A stretch of DNA of 64,000 nt, from assembly GCA_963931925.1 (NCBI GenBank), contig OZ007579.1, positions 38,725,457-38,789,456 on the forward strand. The letters are read 5' to 3'. Positions within the stretch are counted from its first letter, which is position 1. The number at the start of each line of letters is the position of its first letter. A program made the position numbers and the translations under genes. This document shows, in pieces, positions 20,731-34,325 of this stretch. The notes beneath the pieces were generated by a model. That model was not told the origin of the DNA and made no database searches. It saw nothing but the letters and a program-made list of their open reading frames with translations. This stretch comes from Onchidella celtica (taxonomy: Eukaryota; Mollusca; Gastropoda; Systellommatophora; Onchidiidae).

Positions 20731-23700
20731 ATGGCGGAACTCCAACAACTAATGAAGTTGGGTAAGGAACTTGGCCTGGAGGGAGAGGAGCTACGCGGCT
20801 GGATCAAAGAACAGCAGGCGGATTTGCGCGATGAGCGTGCTAAGGATAGAGAGCGAGAAAAAGAGGCTAAGGCTCAGGAGCAGGAAAGAGAGGCTAAGGA
20901 TAAGGAACAGGAAAGGGAGGATAAGCAACAGGAAAGAGAGTTTAAGTTAAAGGAGATAGAGGCGCAAGTAAAGATTGCGGAGTTAGAACTCAAGAAGAAT
21001 ACGCCAGCGGAAACGGCTGAGCGGCAGGTACACAATAAAGGTGGCGTTAGGATTAAGCTCCCTACGTTCGACGACCGGAAGGACGACATAGACGCCTTCC
21101 TTTACAGGTTCGAACTGAACGCACAATTGCAATGGGGGGAAAATAAGGAATTATGGGCCACGTACCTGGCATCGCTATTGCAGGGACGAGCGTTAGCCTA
21201 CTTTAAAGAGCTACAGCGCGAAGACGTGCAAGATTACGATAAGCTGAAGGCTTTGCTGCTTCGCCGATTTGCGCGTACCGAGGAATATTTCCGGGAGCAG
21301 TTTAGGCGGGCACGTGCAGATACCAGGGAGGACTTTGCTGCCTTCGTCGCGAGACTAACGGAGTATTTCGCGAACTGGGTAGACTTGGCGCATGTGGGCA
21401 CGGATTTCGCTAAACTAAAAGACCTAATGATCCGTGACCAGCTGTACGCGTCGTGCCACAAAGATCTGGTGGCTCTCCTGAAAGAGAACGAACCCGCGAC
21501 GGTGCAGGAGGCGTCTGAGTTGGCGGAGGCATACCGTACGGCGCATCCGTCCAAACCAGTCGCCAGGGCGTACGTCCAAGATGCTGGGTACGTCGCCGTT
21601 GTCGAGGGGTCGCCGGCGGGACTTGGGGACAGGTCGCGTCAGCGTGGTGCCTATAGCGGGCAAGCCCAGGGGCAGCGTAGGGGCTATCACCAATCACCGG
21701 CATATGGATCCGGTAAGTTTGACCGAGCAGGAGGGCTAGGTCGCGGTAACGGCCGGGGGCGAGTTGTGACCTTTGCCGATGACCGACGGCATAGGGACTT
21801 TAGTTCCGGTCGCGATGGGTCACGGGGACCCAGGCCTAGGACAGCACAGGGAGCGGAGTGTTGGACTTGCGGACGCGTGGGTCACTTTTCGCGCGAGTGT
21901 AGGGCCGCAAAGTGTTGGAACTGCGGAAGAGCAGATCACATCAGCGTGAACTGCCCTGCAGGTAGGATAGCGGCGAACGTGGACAGTAGCTCCAGTCCAT
22001 GTTCCCCAAATAAATTTCATCATGCGGCTGCGTGTGTTACATCGGACAACGGAGGCGGACAGTATTCTAAGTGTCCCAGTTGTGAGAAGTTATTATCTTC
22101 CGGTGTTTTACCTTGTGGGAGAAAGATCCCCGTTATAAATTCATGTCATACAGGAGGTGGTCTTAGGGTTTATCCGGGGTTTGTTGGGGACGAACCGGTC
22201 TCGGTTTTACGAGATACAGGATCTACCGTTGTGGGAGTGCATAGAGACTGCATTCGGGATTCACAGCTTACAGGTGAGACTGTCCCGTGCATCCAATTTT
22301 CGGGGGCCATTGAGAAATTACCCATGGCAAGAATAATCATAGATACACCTTTCCTTAGCGGGGAAGTCGAAGCAGTCGTTAATTGTTTTCCAGGCGCCCA
22401 GCTCATCATTGGGAATGTATCACGGGTAGTTTCCCCTTCCGATGAGAACGTGCAAGCATGGTCGCAATCAAAAGGTATTGACTTTTGCGCCGCGGTCGAA
22501 ACACGTCGACGGGTAGCTCATAAAGATAAGATTAGACCTTTGGCGACGCCAGCGGTCAACCTAGATATCATGCCAGAGCGCTTGGCGAGATTACAAAGGG
22601 AGGACCCATCATTAAACCCATGTTTTGGGGAAGCGCGAACCGAGAAAACGAGGAGATATAAGAACGGGTCGTCCTCCTTTTTTGTCCAGGGGGGCATTCT
22701 GTTCCGTATGTACGTCACCGTGGCTTCCGTTCAAAAGCAGGTCGTCGTGCCACGGTCGTTAATTGCTACAGTATTGCGTCTGGCCCATGATGTTCCATTA
22801 GCGGGTCATATGGGAAGTACTAGAACCAAGGAGAGAGTTCTGAAAGATTTTTATTGGCCGTCAGTATACAGAGATGTGCGGTTATATTGTAAGACGTGCA
22901 GTGCGTGCCAAAAGACGACGCATAAGGGTCGTACACCCCAGACTCCTCTTCAAAAGATCCCCACGGGTTCGGAGCCGGTTAAAAAGGTTTCGATAGACCT
23001 TGTTGATTTAAGAGAAAGATTATCTTCAGCGCGCACTATAGCAGAAGAAGCTTCTGGTATCGCTTCGAAAAGAGCAAAAGACTATAAAGATAGAGGGTCC
23101 AAACTGAGAATTTTTAAGCCAGGAGACAAGGTTCTGTTGTTGTTACCTACGGACCATAATAAGTTATTGATGACATGGAAAGGCCCTTATGTTATTGAGC
23201 GAGTTGTTTCAAAGGTAGATTACGCTATCCACATTGATGGAACGAGTAAGGTTTTCCATGTTAATATGCTGCAGAGGTTTCATGAGAGACCAGAGTATCT
23301 GTATTCTCATACTGGTATTAAAGGACATACCTAATGTCGTGTCATCCTTTGACGATATAGCATGCCATACGTCGACATGGTCTGATCATATTCAGACACT
23401 AACAGTAATTTTTCAACGATTACGTCATTTTGGGTTAACTGCTAAACCCGCAAAGATGGATTTGGCATGTCCAGAGATAGTATTCTTAGGACATATTGTG
23501 GGTAGAGGTGTTCAGAGACCTGAAGTAACAAAAATTGACAAGTTAGTAGGATTGCAAATCCCTAAAACAAAGAAACAAGTCAGAAGCTTAGTGGGAATTT
23601 TAAATTATTACAGAAAGTTCATTCCAAATTTTTCCTCCTTGTCATCTTCTCTTACTGACCTTACTAAGAAGGGACAACCCGATAAGGTCCAGTGGACGTC

Positions 23701-24501
23701 TGAATGTCAGACAGCATTTGATAATTTGGTGACAGCATTATCATCGTCACCCATTCTGATATTACCCGATTTTCGATCTAATTTTATCCTCAGAACGGAT
23801 GCGTCGGACTCTGGTGTCGGCGCTTGTCTTCTACAGGAGAAGAACGAATGTCTCCATCCTGTATGTTATGTCAGTAGGAAGTTATTGCAGAGAGAAAGAA
23901 AGTATTCTGTGATAGAGCGTGAGTGTCTTGCCATTGTCTGGTCCGTCCAGAAACTAGGACGTTATCTCATGGGACGAGAATTTTGTATCCAGACAGACCA
24001 CAAGCCACTGACATTTTTGTCGAAGAATCGTTCGTCCAGCCCACGCTTGTCTAGATGGGCATTGGCTTTGCAGCCGTATACCTTCGTTATTCAACCAATT
24101 CCAGGAACCAGCAATCATATCGCCGACTACCTTAGTCGAGCCTAGGGCAAGATTTCAGGAGCTTATACATCGGAGGACAGGAACATTGACAGGATCTGTG
24201 TGAATGAGTCGACTTTAAAATATTGACATTATAAATATGATATGAAGAATGGTTGATAGGTTGAATGGTTTTTGATTCTGTATTAAGTATTGTGGTTAGT
24301 TAGCTATTCATGATGTGACACATATATGCATATTGCAGACCATATTGATCCCCATGTTTTCCCCCGATTCCGGTACTTTATATACTAGGGGAACTGCTAG
24401 GTCAGTTTTTTTAGTGTAGGTATTGCTCACGCTCACTCGTTGACAGTCATCTTGATGCGATTTGAAATTAATTGCATTAATTTTTTTGGGGTGGGGGATG
24501 A

Positions 24502-25693
24502 TGTCACGAGTGGAGTGAGTGCAATTAAGGGGATTGCTACAGAGCGGGTGTAGAGTAAGAAGGACTCACAGTAGACAGCAAGTTAAGCGTGCTGTTGTGA
24601 GTAGTGGGGGGGGGGTCTGAATGAGGCGAAAGCGCTGTATAACTATCACTGCAAGTTAGAAGGTCCGACGGAGCGGACCTGTGAATAAGAGCCCAGCGGG
24701 CGGACATAAGTGAAATCAGTCGGGAGACGGATGAGTGTTGTTCCAGTAATGACTGGTATGTAGAACGTTGATTGATTATTATGATTGATGTATTATATTA
24801 TATTCGTCTATTACCATGATGTAAATAAGTATATGTGAGGAATGTGGAAGTCCTTGATATTGGATATAGCAATGTGCGCCATGAGCGATAGATGAAAGTG
24901 AGTTCATGGATTTGTAGCGCGAGTGAGTAGTGTGTACTCCGATGGAGGTGTGTTACCGTAAGATGTGTGGTGAGTGAAAGGTGAACTAGTGTGTGTACGC
25001 TTCATGGATTGTAAGGAGAGGTGGAGTGAATAGAAATGGTAGGGTATTATACCAATGTAATGTTATTCTTGTAGGTGTCGGGGACGGGCCGAAGAGCCAC
25101 CTCGATGAGCACAAGTGATAGGCCAGCATAGGGCCGGAGGCCGCACATAGGCCAGAAGTGAGACTGTCGGGGCAGGACAGTAGAGGCACATAAGGTCGTG
25201 GCAGTCAGGCCACGGACAGGGACGTAGATATGAGAGTGAATGAGATACTATATTGTTGCCATGTTGATAGGCTAGTGAACTGATACTATGTTGTTGCCAT
25301 GTTGATGGCTATGGAAATAATAATGTGTTATTGCCCTGCTGAGGTGCTAGGGGAGTGCTAAGGTGTATGACAATAGGGAGGGGATATTGAGAGACTGCGG
25401 TGCCAGTAAATTATTAATGTGCTATTAAGACCCTGAGGGGAGAGGCTGAGGCCGAAGTGCCTTTAGGAGTAACTACCGGATTGTGGATCCGAGGGAGAGT
25501 GTGTGTGAGAGTAAGGCCGTTGTACGGCAGTTCATTTCAATAATATAATGTATGTAATTGCGCTATTATATGTATAATTATGTTTAATAAATGTGTGAGT
25601 CTGATGGGTTGTTTTGTTAAGTGTTAAACTTGGTTGTTCGTGATTGTCGTCCTGTCATAAACTATTACATCTCCCAGTCTGGGATTTGTGACA
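24502..25693 (+). repeat. 3' LTR of Gypsy copy 1
   Basis: 1192 bp, same ends as the 5' LTR. It is preceded by the purine-rich GGGGTGGGGGATGA, the usual polypurine tract position. Confidence 0.93.
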
Positions 25694-25769
25694 GAGACAA
25701 AACATTGGGGTTCTAAATCCTTGATATATATCAGCCCCATGGCTTACTAACCCTTCGATTTTTTCTAAT

Positions 25770-27797
25770 TTGCCCAAAAGTTTAATTTCAACACCAGTGC
25801 CCTTAGCAAGAACAACATGTAGATCTAGATCTAGATCTAGTTCTTCAGTCAGATCAGTTGAAAGTGACCAGTTAGAAGAATATTCACAAAAAGATGTTGT
25901 TTCTTTTGATTCATTGTGTTCACGTGTAGGAGCTCACAGCTTTGATTTTCCTTTTAACATCAGTGCTTTTAGAAATGAAAATGTGTTGTGTCTTCAGTCA
26001 ATGGATTCTCTGCCTTCGTCCAGTATTCCTCGCTTTTTATTAAAAATCTCTCCTGATCAAAGTTTCGAAGGATTTCATGCAGGTGTCAAAACCTCAATTA
26101 AATCATTGTGTAAAAATAAAATTGTGAAACTTAATAGCTGGTCACAACTAGAAGAAGCTTTACGCTATCTGAACTCTTTAGAATTAGATCAAAAGAAATC
26201 AGTTTTGCTTGAGCAATGTGTAAGTTTAGGCACAACAAAAGTTGGAACACTAAAATATTCCAGTGAAATTATTGTAAGAGCATTTGAATATCTTGCTACA
26301 TCTCGTACGTTGTACAATCAACTTCGGAAAGATTTTGGACTTCCAAGTTTAGCAACATTAAATCGTTTGTCATCTAAAGTAAATAATTCAAGTGATTATA
26401 CTTTTATTTCAAACGTTTTTACTGGATTAGATCAAAGACAGAAGCAGTTCATTCTCTTGTTAGATGAAGTTTACGTGAAACCTCTTTTGACATATCATGG
26501 AGGTATGCTGTTTGGAAAAGCCATCAATAACCCAGAGCATCTGGCAACAACAGTGTTAGGTTTTATGTTAGTCTCTCCTTTTGGAGGACCTTCATTTCTA
26601 GTTAAGATGTTACCAGTTTGGAGACTAGATGCACAATTTATGTTTGAACAGACACAGCTTCTATTAACTCATATTAAAAATGCAGGTGGCTCTACAATAT
26701 GTATAATATGTGATAATAACAGAATAAACCAAGCCTTTTTCAAAATGTTTCATTTAACATCACCATGGAAAACAGACGACAATATGTTTTTACTTTATGA
26801 TTTTATACATATCTTTAAAAATATCAGAAACAATTGGCTCACAGAGAAAACTGGAGAAATCACGTATGACCACAATGGAGATCAACTGACTGCTAAATGG
26901 CAGCAAATCCAACAGCTTCAAAAATGTGAAGATGGGGAATTAATAAAAATGTCTAAAGTCACATTCCAAGCGGCAAACCCCAAACCAACAGAGAGACAAA
27001 GAGTTGAGACTTGTTTAAAAGTTTTTTGTGGTGAAACAAAAGAAGCATTAATAAATCACCCAGGCATGCAGAAAGAAAATGTTGATGGCACTGTCAAATT
27101 TATAGAAAAAGTAATAACATTTTTTAAAATCATGAATGTGAAATCTCTTAATGAAGATGTACGACAAAGAGATCCTCTCCGTGCAGCAATCGTGTCCCCT
27201 GATGATAGCCAACTACATTTTTTAACAGAATTTGCTAATTTTGCTGCAAGTTTAAAGGGCTCACATGGCAAAAGGGAAAAAAAGCTGACAGCTGACACAG
27301 CCACTGCTATCCAGCACACTTGCTTGGGTGTTGTTGAAATGGCAAAATACCTTTTGCAAACAAATAGATATGTACTGCTTGGAAAATTCACAACTGATCC
27401 ATTGGAAAATTCATTTGGGAAACTTAGGCAAGGTAGTGGTGGCACATATTTTATAAATGCACAGCAAATATTAGAAAAAGTGAACTTAATGAAAACAAAA
27501 GTTGTGTTAAGACTTAATTTAGATGTATCTGGTTTACATTCTGAATCGGGTCATACTTGTGAAAAATGTGTATTTCACTGGACTCATGAGCTCTGTGAAT
27601 TGATTGATGGGGGGTTTTTTGGTCTTAATCTTCCTTTGACAGAAACACTTTCAAATCCATCTGGAAAATGTTTGATGCAAACAACAGTATTTGTACTATC
27701 AGGTGTTTTGTCACGAGGGATCGCTTTCATCCAACGTTCTCTCTCATCTTTATCCTTAGGTAGCCTAAAAACGGTAACCTTGTCAGTTGAGTCATAA
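25770..27797 (+). CDS. P-element transposase (THAP9-like), without its THAP domain in frame
   Basis: The product is a DDE-type DNA transposase of the P superfamily. The 675-residue frame reads back through codons NPSIFSNL to a likely acceptor TATATATCAG at about 25732, so the first triplet (TTG) is not a true start. Candidate catalytic residues are Asp232 in LLDEVYVK, Asp315 in CIICDNNRIN and Glu546 in TTDPLENSFGKLRQGSGG. Other family blocks are FEYLATSRTLYNQL near 172, LLYDFIHIFKNIRNNWLTEK near 341 and KPTERQRVETCLKVFC near 405. After about residue 614 (CELIDGG) family similarity ends abruptly. The rest is the antisense of the inverted THAP exon, so the natural C-terminus is missing. No internal stop is seen, which suggests fairly recent origin. 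Activity is unlikely in this form. Confidence 0.85.
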   Translation: MPKSLISTPVPLARTTCRSRSRSSSSVRSVESDQLEEYSQKDVVSFDSLCSRVGAHSFDFPFNISAFRNENVLCLQSMDSLPSSSIPRFLLKISPDQSFEGFHAGVKTSIKSLCKNKIVKLNSWSQLEEALRYLNSLELDQKKSVLLEQCVSLGTTKVGTLKYSSEIIVRAFEYLATSRTLYNQLRKDFGLPSLATLNRLSSKVNNSSDYTFISNVFTGLDQRQKQFILLLDEVYVKPLLTYHGGMLFGKAINNPEHLATTVLGFMLVSPFGGPSFLVKMLPVWRLDAQFMFEQTQLLLTHIKNAGGSTICIICDNNRINQAFFKMFHLTSPWKTDDNMFLLYDFIHIFKNIRNNWLTEKTGEITYDHNGDQLTAKWQQIQQLQKCEDGELIKMSKVTFQAANPKPTERQRVETCLKVFCGETKEALINHPGMQKENVDGTVKFIEKVITFFKIMNVKSLNEDVRQRDPLRAAIVSPDDSQLHFLTEFANFAASLKGSHGKREKKLTADTATAIQHTCLGVVEMAKYLLQTNRYVLLGKFTTDPLENSFGKLRQGSGGTYFINAQQILEKVNLMKTKVVLRLNLDVSGLHSESGHTCEKCVFHWTHELCELIDGGFFGLNLPLTETLSNPSGKCLMQTTVFVLSGVLSRGIAFIQRSLSSLSLGSLKTVTLSVES

Positions 27798-27841
27798 TTT
27801 GACCTGCACCCAGTAACACAACATTTTCTACCCATTTTCAA
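27584..27841 (-). CDS. THAP zinc-finger domain of the P-element, inverted
   Basis: This 85-residue frame starts MKMGRKCCVTGCRSNYD and has the C2CH pattern of a THAP DNA-binding domain: CCVTGC, VFRLPKDKDERERWMKAI, then VVCIKHFPDGFE, ending LRPKNPPSI. The last few codons (NSQSS) come from the antisense of the transposase exon, which places the inversion joint near 27612. In P elements this domain binds the element's own ends. Here it could at most encode a free THAP domain, and no partner exon is visible on its own strand. Confidence 0.8.
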   Translation of the reverse strand: MKMGRKCCVTGCRSNYDSTDKVTVFRLPKDKDERERWMKAIPRDKTPDSTNTVVCIKHFPDGFESVSVKGRLRPKNPPSINSQSS

Positions 27842-29075
<1,234 letters not shown>

Positions 29076-29629
29076 CTTCAATTCTCCGACATGGTATTGA
29101 TCAGAAATACGTTCAATCTCACACAAGAATGACTTTGTTTTTATAGCTGTTAGTCTCTGTGAGATGGCTGATTCATGTCAGCACGTACACAACCTTCTAT
29201 TTATTTTATCCTCCATTCAGCTATTGACACGTGTCGTACTTGCTGTGTGTCCAATCATTGAAATGTTCCTTTGAAGTGCAATGGGCATAAAAACACAATA
29301 AGAAACTACACAAGAGCACAGATGGTGTTTTATGTAGGTGTACATATTAATTACCCGCTGCAAAGGCTCTGTGTTGTGTATAGAAAAGCCAGATAAGAGG
29401 CAGTTGTTTACTGCCTATCTTCTATGTATTTTGATAAAACAGGATGTCTACGATAATGCAGCAAGCTTTTCTCTGCTCCTTACATCGTACTATGTAACAG
29501 AATGTCTCACCTTCAAGGTTTGTACAAACAAGCAAATGACCCATTCTGCGTACGGACAGAAGAAAAATAATGTCAAAAATAAAAAAAAATTCTCTTGATG
29601 AGTTATTCGTCCTTATCCGTGGTAAACCT

Positions 29630-29631
<2 letters not shown>
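29076..29631. other. Intergenic, nothing recognised
   Basis: No gene or repeat identified. Open frames here lack recognisable domains. Confidence 0.5.
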
Positions 29632-29662
<31 letters not shown>

Positions 29663-29716
29663 GGTCTCTCTCTCTCTCTCCCCCCCCCCACTCTCTCTCT
29701 CTCTCTCTCTCTCTCT
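29632..29716. repeat. CT microsatellite with poly(C) interruption
   Basis: TC dinucleotides interrupted by a run of C near 29681. Confidence 0.9.
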
Positions 29717-32596
29717 GTATGTGTCTCCAAACTATCCCACATGGACGGGAAAGCGATCGGTGAATATTCAAAAGTGGGCTTCTTGCGTTTCTGGTAGTTG
29801 CCTATTCCGTGCACACTACAGCAGTTTTTATCTAGTACCTCCTCTTCCCTCACGCCTACCCCGACCCCACCCTTTTATTTTTTAAATCGCTGAGGTTATA
29901 GCACAGAATAAGGAACTACCAGAAGAGAAAGAAGTCCACTTTCCGTTACTACACGAAGTATGCCCACCGCCATTTCGGATGAAATGCAACTTCACTTGAC
30001 TTGATCGGCGGTAAACAATACCTATTTGTACATTTCCACGAGGGGTAAGAGCTTACAAACGGCTTTAAATAGTTTCAATCGACCCAAAAATACTAACAAA
30101 CCACAGTAAACAGATGCGCACACTGTCTTTGGTGAAGGCGGTCTCTTTCAATTCTTGTTACCGCCCTGACCTAGTTTCACGATTTGGTGAACGAGAGATC
30201 TTTCTCTAAATACACACTTTCTGATATAACATTAAACATCATTGCGCACGTGCCTAGTTACGAACAATCGATCTCATCCAAAATGGTGCAATGTAGTCAA
30301 AAGTGATGACGTATTCCGACCTTGTGTCGCTTCTGGTAACATCTCTATTCTGTGGGTTGTAGAGATGAGCTGGGTTGGTGTAGTAACGGTTTGCTGAATG
30401 GAACCAATTCGATTAGGCGAATGAAAGCAAGACGTCACCAACATAAGTCATTTACGTCATCATTTAGTTCCTACTCAACAGAAAACACGTTTAAGCCTCG
30501 AGATTTCAGCATTTCTCATTAATCATGCTTTTGTTTTTCTCGAGTATGTGAGATATCCTCTAACCAAACTTCGTGATTATTCCCAGTTTCACTGTGTTGA
30601 TAAAACTTCTGGTGTTCACGCAATTCAGCTGTTACTGATTTTAATATAAGGTTATGAAGCAATCTCCTTGCATACTCTTGCAATCTAAATGAGAAAAATG
30701 TATATTTTAGCTAAGACAAACTGGTTTAAAAGGCCATGCCAAAATTGAATACACGCATTTACCAAGGGGCAAAGCTATCCTGAAAACAACAACAACAACC
30801 GGCCCTGGTTCATTAATTCTTTCTGAGGGAGCAGTGATTGACGATAAGAAAGCGTTTACTGAGGAGTTATAGTTGATTCAGAGAATGTTTGATGTCCCTG
30901 AGGGTGTTGGCAGGTCTGAAACTCCCGTACTATCAAATGTTGCAAGCAGAGCGCCGTCAACCTCCACAATTTAGATGGTAGTCAGCTTTTTTCGTCTCCC
31001 CATTTCGAGACCTTAATTGTTGATTGTTCCAATTCCTCTTTCTCAACAGCTGAGAAATTCGACGTGGACCTTTTGCAGGTTCAGGATTATGATAAGGAGT
31101 TAGAATAAATCCGAACTGTGAAACAAATTTAAAGTGCCGTAACGCAATTTAAACAAATGTCAAAGAGTGCATTTGTTGTACTTCTGCTACATCCTACAGG
31201 TTCTCCAGGTTGTCAGAAAATGGAGCTAGAACAAACTATATGGCTGACAAACTTGATCTTCAAGTGAATAATTATTCAGCCCTAAAATATGAGTTGCCAC
31301 GGAAAAGACACCCAAGAAATCAGGGCACAGTCTCTGGAGGCAATGTACTCGCCTCCCATGCCGAAGGCATGTTGGAAATTTGGGGAAATTTCCTGTCCAT
31401 GATCCTATGGTAGGTAGGATCTAGCACTTACTCTTCTCGGGATAAGGACGAAAAACGCGGATAGCCTGTGTGCACGTTGCGCACGTTAAAGATACATTGG
31501 CAGTTGGAAGACGAAAAGAACAGGCCTTACAAGGCCAGTGCCAGGGCAAAATTTAAAAAAATAATCCCTCCCCCTCCCCACCCTCCCCACCAACATCAAA
31601 CACGTACACAAAATACAAATACAACAACAGCACAAACAGGAAAAACAGAGGTGCAGATGCCATGAGCAGAGAACCCCCCCCCCCCCCGAAAACAGACCTC
31701 AAACGCAATCAAATCTACCCATGTCAGATCTGCATACCCCACCCCACCCACCCTTTGAATTTGTCACACGTGTCCAGCATAAATACCAGCCTTACTCAAT
31801 CGTGTGCAGAATGTCTCAGCCCTGGATAAATAAATCTGTGCATAATCGATCTAAGCCCGGGGGGTTTTGTGTTGTAGATTTAAAGCGTGAATTCTTTCGG
31901 GAATATTTCATCTTTGATTTGAAACAGTGAGAAGGGTGTTGAACACTGGATCTGTATAGATGTCACAGATAATAGCTTAATTTATTGGATGTATCCGGTT
32001 TTTCATCAAATTGCTAGAGTTTATATCCATGCTTTGTGATAGGACTTGAAACAGAATTATAGATGAGGGTGCAGTGCTGACATGTTATAAAAATAAAATT
32101 ACTGATAATAGGTAAGCGAGCTTGTGGAGCTTCATAACTCCCGCAAAGGACGCATTGTTAGAATTAATTCGTCCGTTTCAAGAACTTTACTGTTGTGTCG
32201 AATAGAACCCAACACAAAGCGTTAAGTTCATTCATTCCTAATCGTGAAAACTGTTTATCAACAGTCTCTCACTTTACAGATTCTCTTTCATCAACAGCTG
32301 GGAACAGCACCGATCAGCATAACATCATTTTGCTACTTCTCAAATCACCGTAGTTTTCAAGTGTGTTCAGAACTTCTGATTTTGACAATTTTCATTGTTT
32401 ATAAAGACACTCTGCAGTCTTAAAGTCAATGTTCTTTCATTCAGTCAAGCTCCAATTGTGTTTCTAGCCCATGCAGGAGATTTCACAAACTTTGAAATAG
32501 TGCCCATGATGCCGTGGTCCCATGATTAGCAAAATCTGCCTGCATTCAGAGGCGCCACATTATGTTGAATGTTACAGTCAATACAATTAATTACTT
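29717..32596. other. Intergenic stretch with old dispersed repeats
   Basis: No gene recognised. 31040-31220 is a diverged copy of 53675-53870, in the same orientation. At about 31430-31560 the wording GTGTGCACGTTGCGCACG and TTAAAGATACATTGGCAG looks like the 3' part of an interspersed repeat, class unknown. A poly(C) run lies near 31674. Confidence 0.5.
31040..31220 (+). repeat. Dispersed repeat, partner at 53675-53870
   Basis: The shared blocks are CAGAAATTCGACGT-like, AAGTGCC, GTCAAAG...GCATTTGTT and TCAGAAAATGGA, in the same order and at similar spacing. Confidence 0.6.
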
Positions 32597-32705
32597 CTAA
32601 TGCTGTTGCTCGGGGACCGCACTCAAATTGCAAAGCTAAGTAGAGAAATACTGAGCAGTGAACAAGGTATTGTAACATACTGTGGTCCCGTGACAACTTC
32701 CATAC
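32597..32705. mobile_element. MITE family B, solo copy (about 105 bp)
   Basis: The inverted ends are TGTTGCTCGGGGACCGCA and, complemented, AGTTGTCACGGGACCACAG. The interior is AAGTAGAGAAATACTGAGC. The same ends and interior bracket the THAP-bearing insertion at 37467-38006. Confidence 0.65.
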
Positions 32706-32819
32706 TGTAATATTCCTCATACAATAAGTTCCGATTTGCATACTAGGCTAGAAGGCAGAAAAAGAAAACACAATAACATAGATATTCCTAGGTGCTGATA
32801 ACTGTGAATCTGCTCAGAT

Positions 32820-34325
32820 ATGGATGAATTAGTCGATGGTAATGACGCCAGCGAATTAGATAAGACAAATACACCTGACGAACGAACCAGTGTACAGCTG
32901 GGGGAAACCTCGCCTCCTGAGGATATTGGCAATAGATATTCAAATCAAAGGGCGTCAGACAATGGATGTGTCGTGCATGATAAGGACCTACAAAATACAG
33001 CTTTGATCGATTATTCGTATAAGGATTGTGAGGAGCGGAACGATACCGGAGACCTTTCGATTCCCGCGGATTCGGATCGTGGAAGATTTGTCAATGACAA
33101 AAATAATGGCCAGATTTGTCTCGATAAAGAAAATGCAGGAAATTGGAAAAACCAAATTATAAAGGAGACTTTAGATGATCATGGATTTGCTTTTCACAAT
33201 GAGGACACGCCTTCAATGCCTTCAGATAAAGGAGCATCTGTTGTTCAAACGCTCGACTCCATTCATGCAGACAAGGAATTAAACGTACAACAGCCAAACT
33301 CCGACTGGGAGCAGAGGCTTGTGAGCAATGCAAACTGCTCATTTACTAAGCTCACATCTCCGTCTGAATCAATTACTCCTGTTTCACAGAAACATACCTC
33401 GATACTGTCCTCGTGCAATGAAGCGGCAAATTTAGGCAGCAGTTTCGGAGGTTTGGTAATTAGACATAGCTCGACGGCAACACGTCGTGGACATGGCGAG
33501 CGGCAGCTTGCCAACACATTCACTCAGCACATGTGTGTACCTCAGCCTATTGTGGTGAAGAGCGCAACATCTGGGCATTTGAATTTGCAAGGCAGGCCTA
33601 TTTTACATCGACGTGGAGACGTAAATGGTGACATTTATACATATTCTTTAGACTGTTCGCAAAGCAGATTAGCTGCAAATGAACCTGCCAATGAATGCAA
33701 TGTGCTAAAGACAGATTCTACTCATTATTTAGAAGACGTGCCAGATTTCGAGAGAGATACAGTAAGTGGAGCTAAAGAACGCAGTTACACGTGTATTTGT
33801 GATAAGGACGATGGAGTTCCCAAACTTGCAACTGAGTTAGACCAAATTATTAATAAGAATGATCTGTGTTCTTTAGTCTGCTTGTGCAAAAATACGTTAT
33901 CTTTATGTGCTGGGTGTTCCGTCACAGACATTATTGTGATTAACGAGGAGATAATTTTTCACAGTCGTTTTGTCGTGAACAAAATCTTTATGGGTGATGA
34001 ACAAACTCTAAAAGACGGCGTGGATCTCAGCGGTTCCAATATTGAAAGACAAATGAGTTGCCATAGTAACGGCGACAGCGCCATTAGCACATCAAGTGAT
34101 GACGTGTTTGTGAAAAGATTACCCAGCACTGCGTCATCCTCGTGTGATGACGTCAACTCAATGGACTCGCTGTCCGCGGGGAATCAGGTGGTGCCACGTG
34201 ACACTGCCTCCAGCAGGATGAGGTATGAATTACGTCACGGCAACCACCAGCACGGACCTGACACTGGGGAGTACCTGACACCGCTGCAGAGGAAAGAGAG
34301 AGAAGTGAAGGAGCTCAGGAGAGAG
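32820..34325 (+). CDS. GRIP gene coding exon 1
   Basis: Encodes 502 residues from MDELVDGNDASELDK to KELRRE. The donor is GAGAG|GTGAGT and lies at the left edge of a GTGA tandem repeat. Confidence 0.8.

Larger units (their letters stand above)
18544..25693 (+). mobile_element. Ty3/Gypsy LTR retrotransposon, copy 1 (broken fossil, young)
   Basis: This is a 7.15-kb element with direct LTRs and a 5-bp target duplication, GAGAC (18539-18543 and 25694-25698). Parts in order are 5' LTR, primer-binding region, leader, gag with two CCHC zinc knuckles (about 20.7-22.0 kb), protease (DTGSTVVG, about 22.2 kb), integrase-type segments (about 22.6-23.3 kb), then reverse transcriptase and RNase H (about 23.3-24.1 kb), a purine-rich tract and 3' LTR. 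The integrase-type segments lie before the reverse transcriptase, the order known for Gmr1-like members of the Ty3/Gypsy group. The two LTRs differ at only a few positions by eye, so insertion was recent. The element is broken, with about two or three disruptions. It inserted upstream of the P-element transposase at 25.7 kb. Confidence 0.92.
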
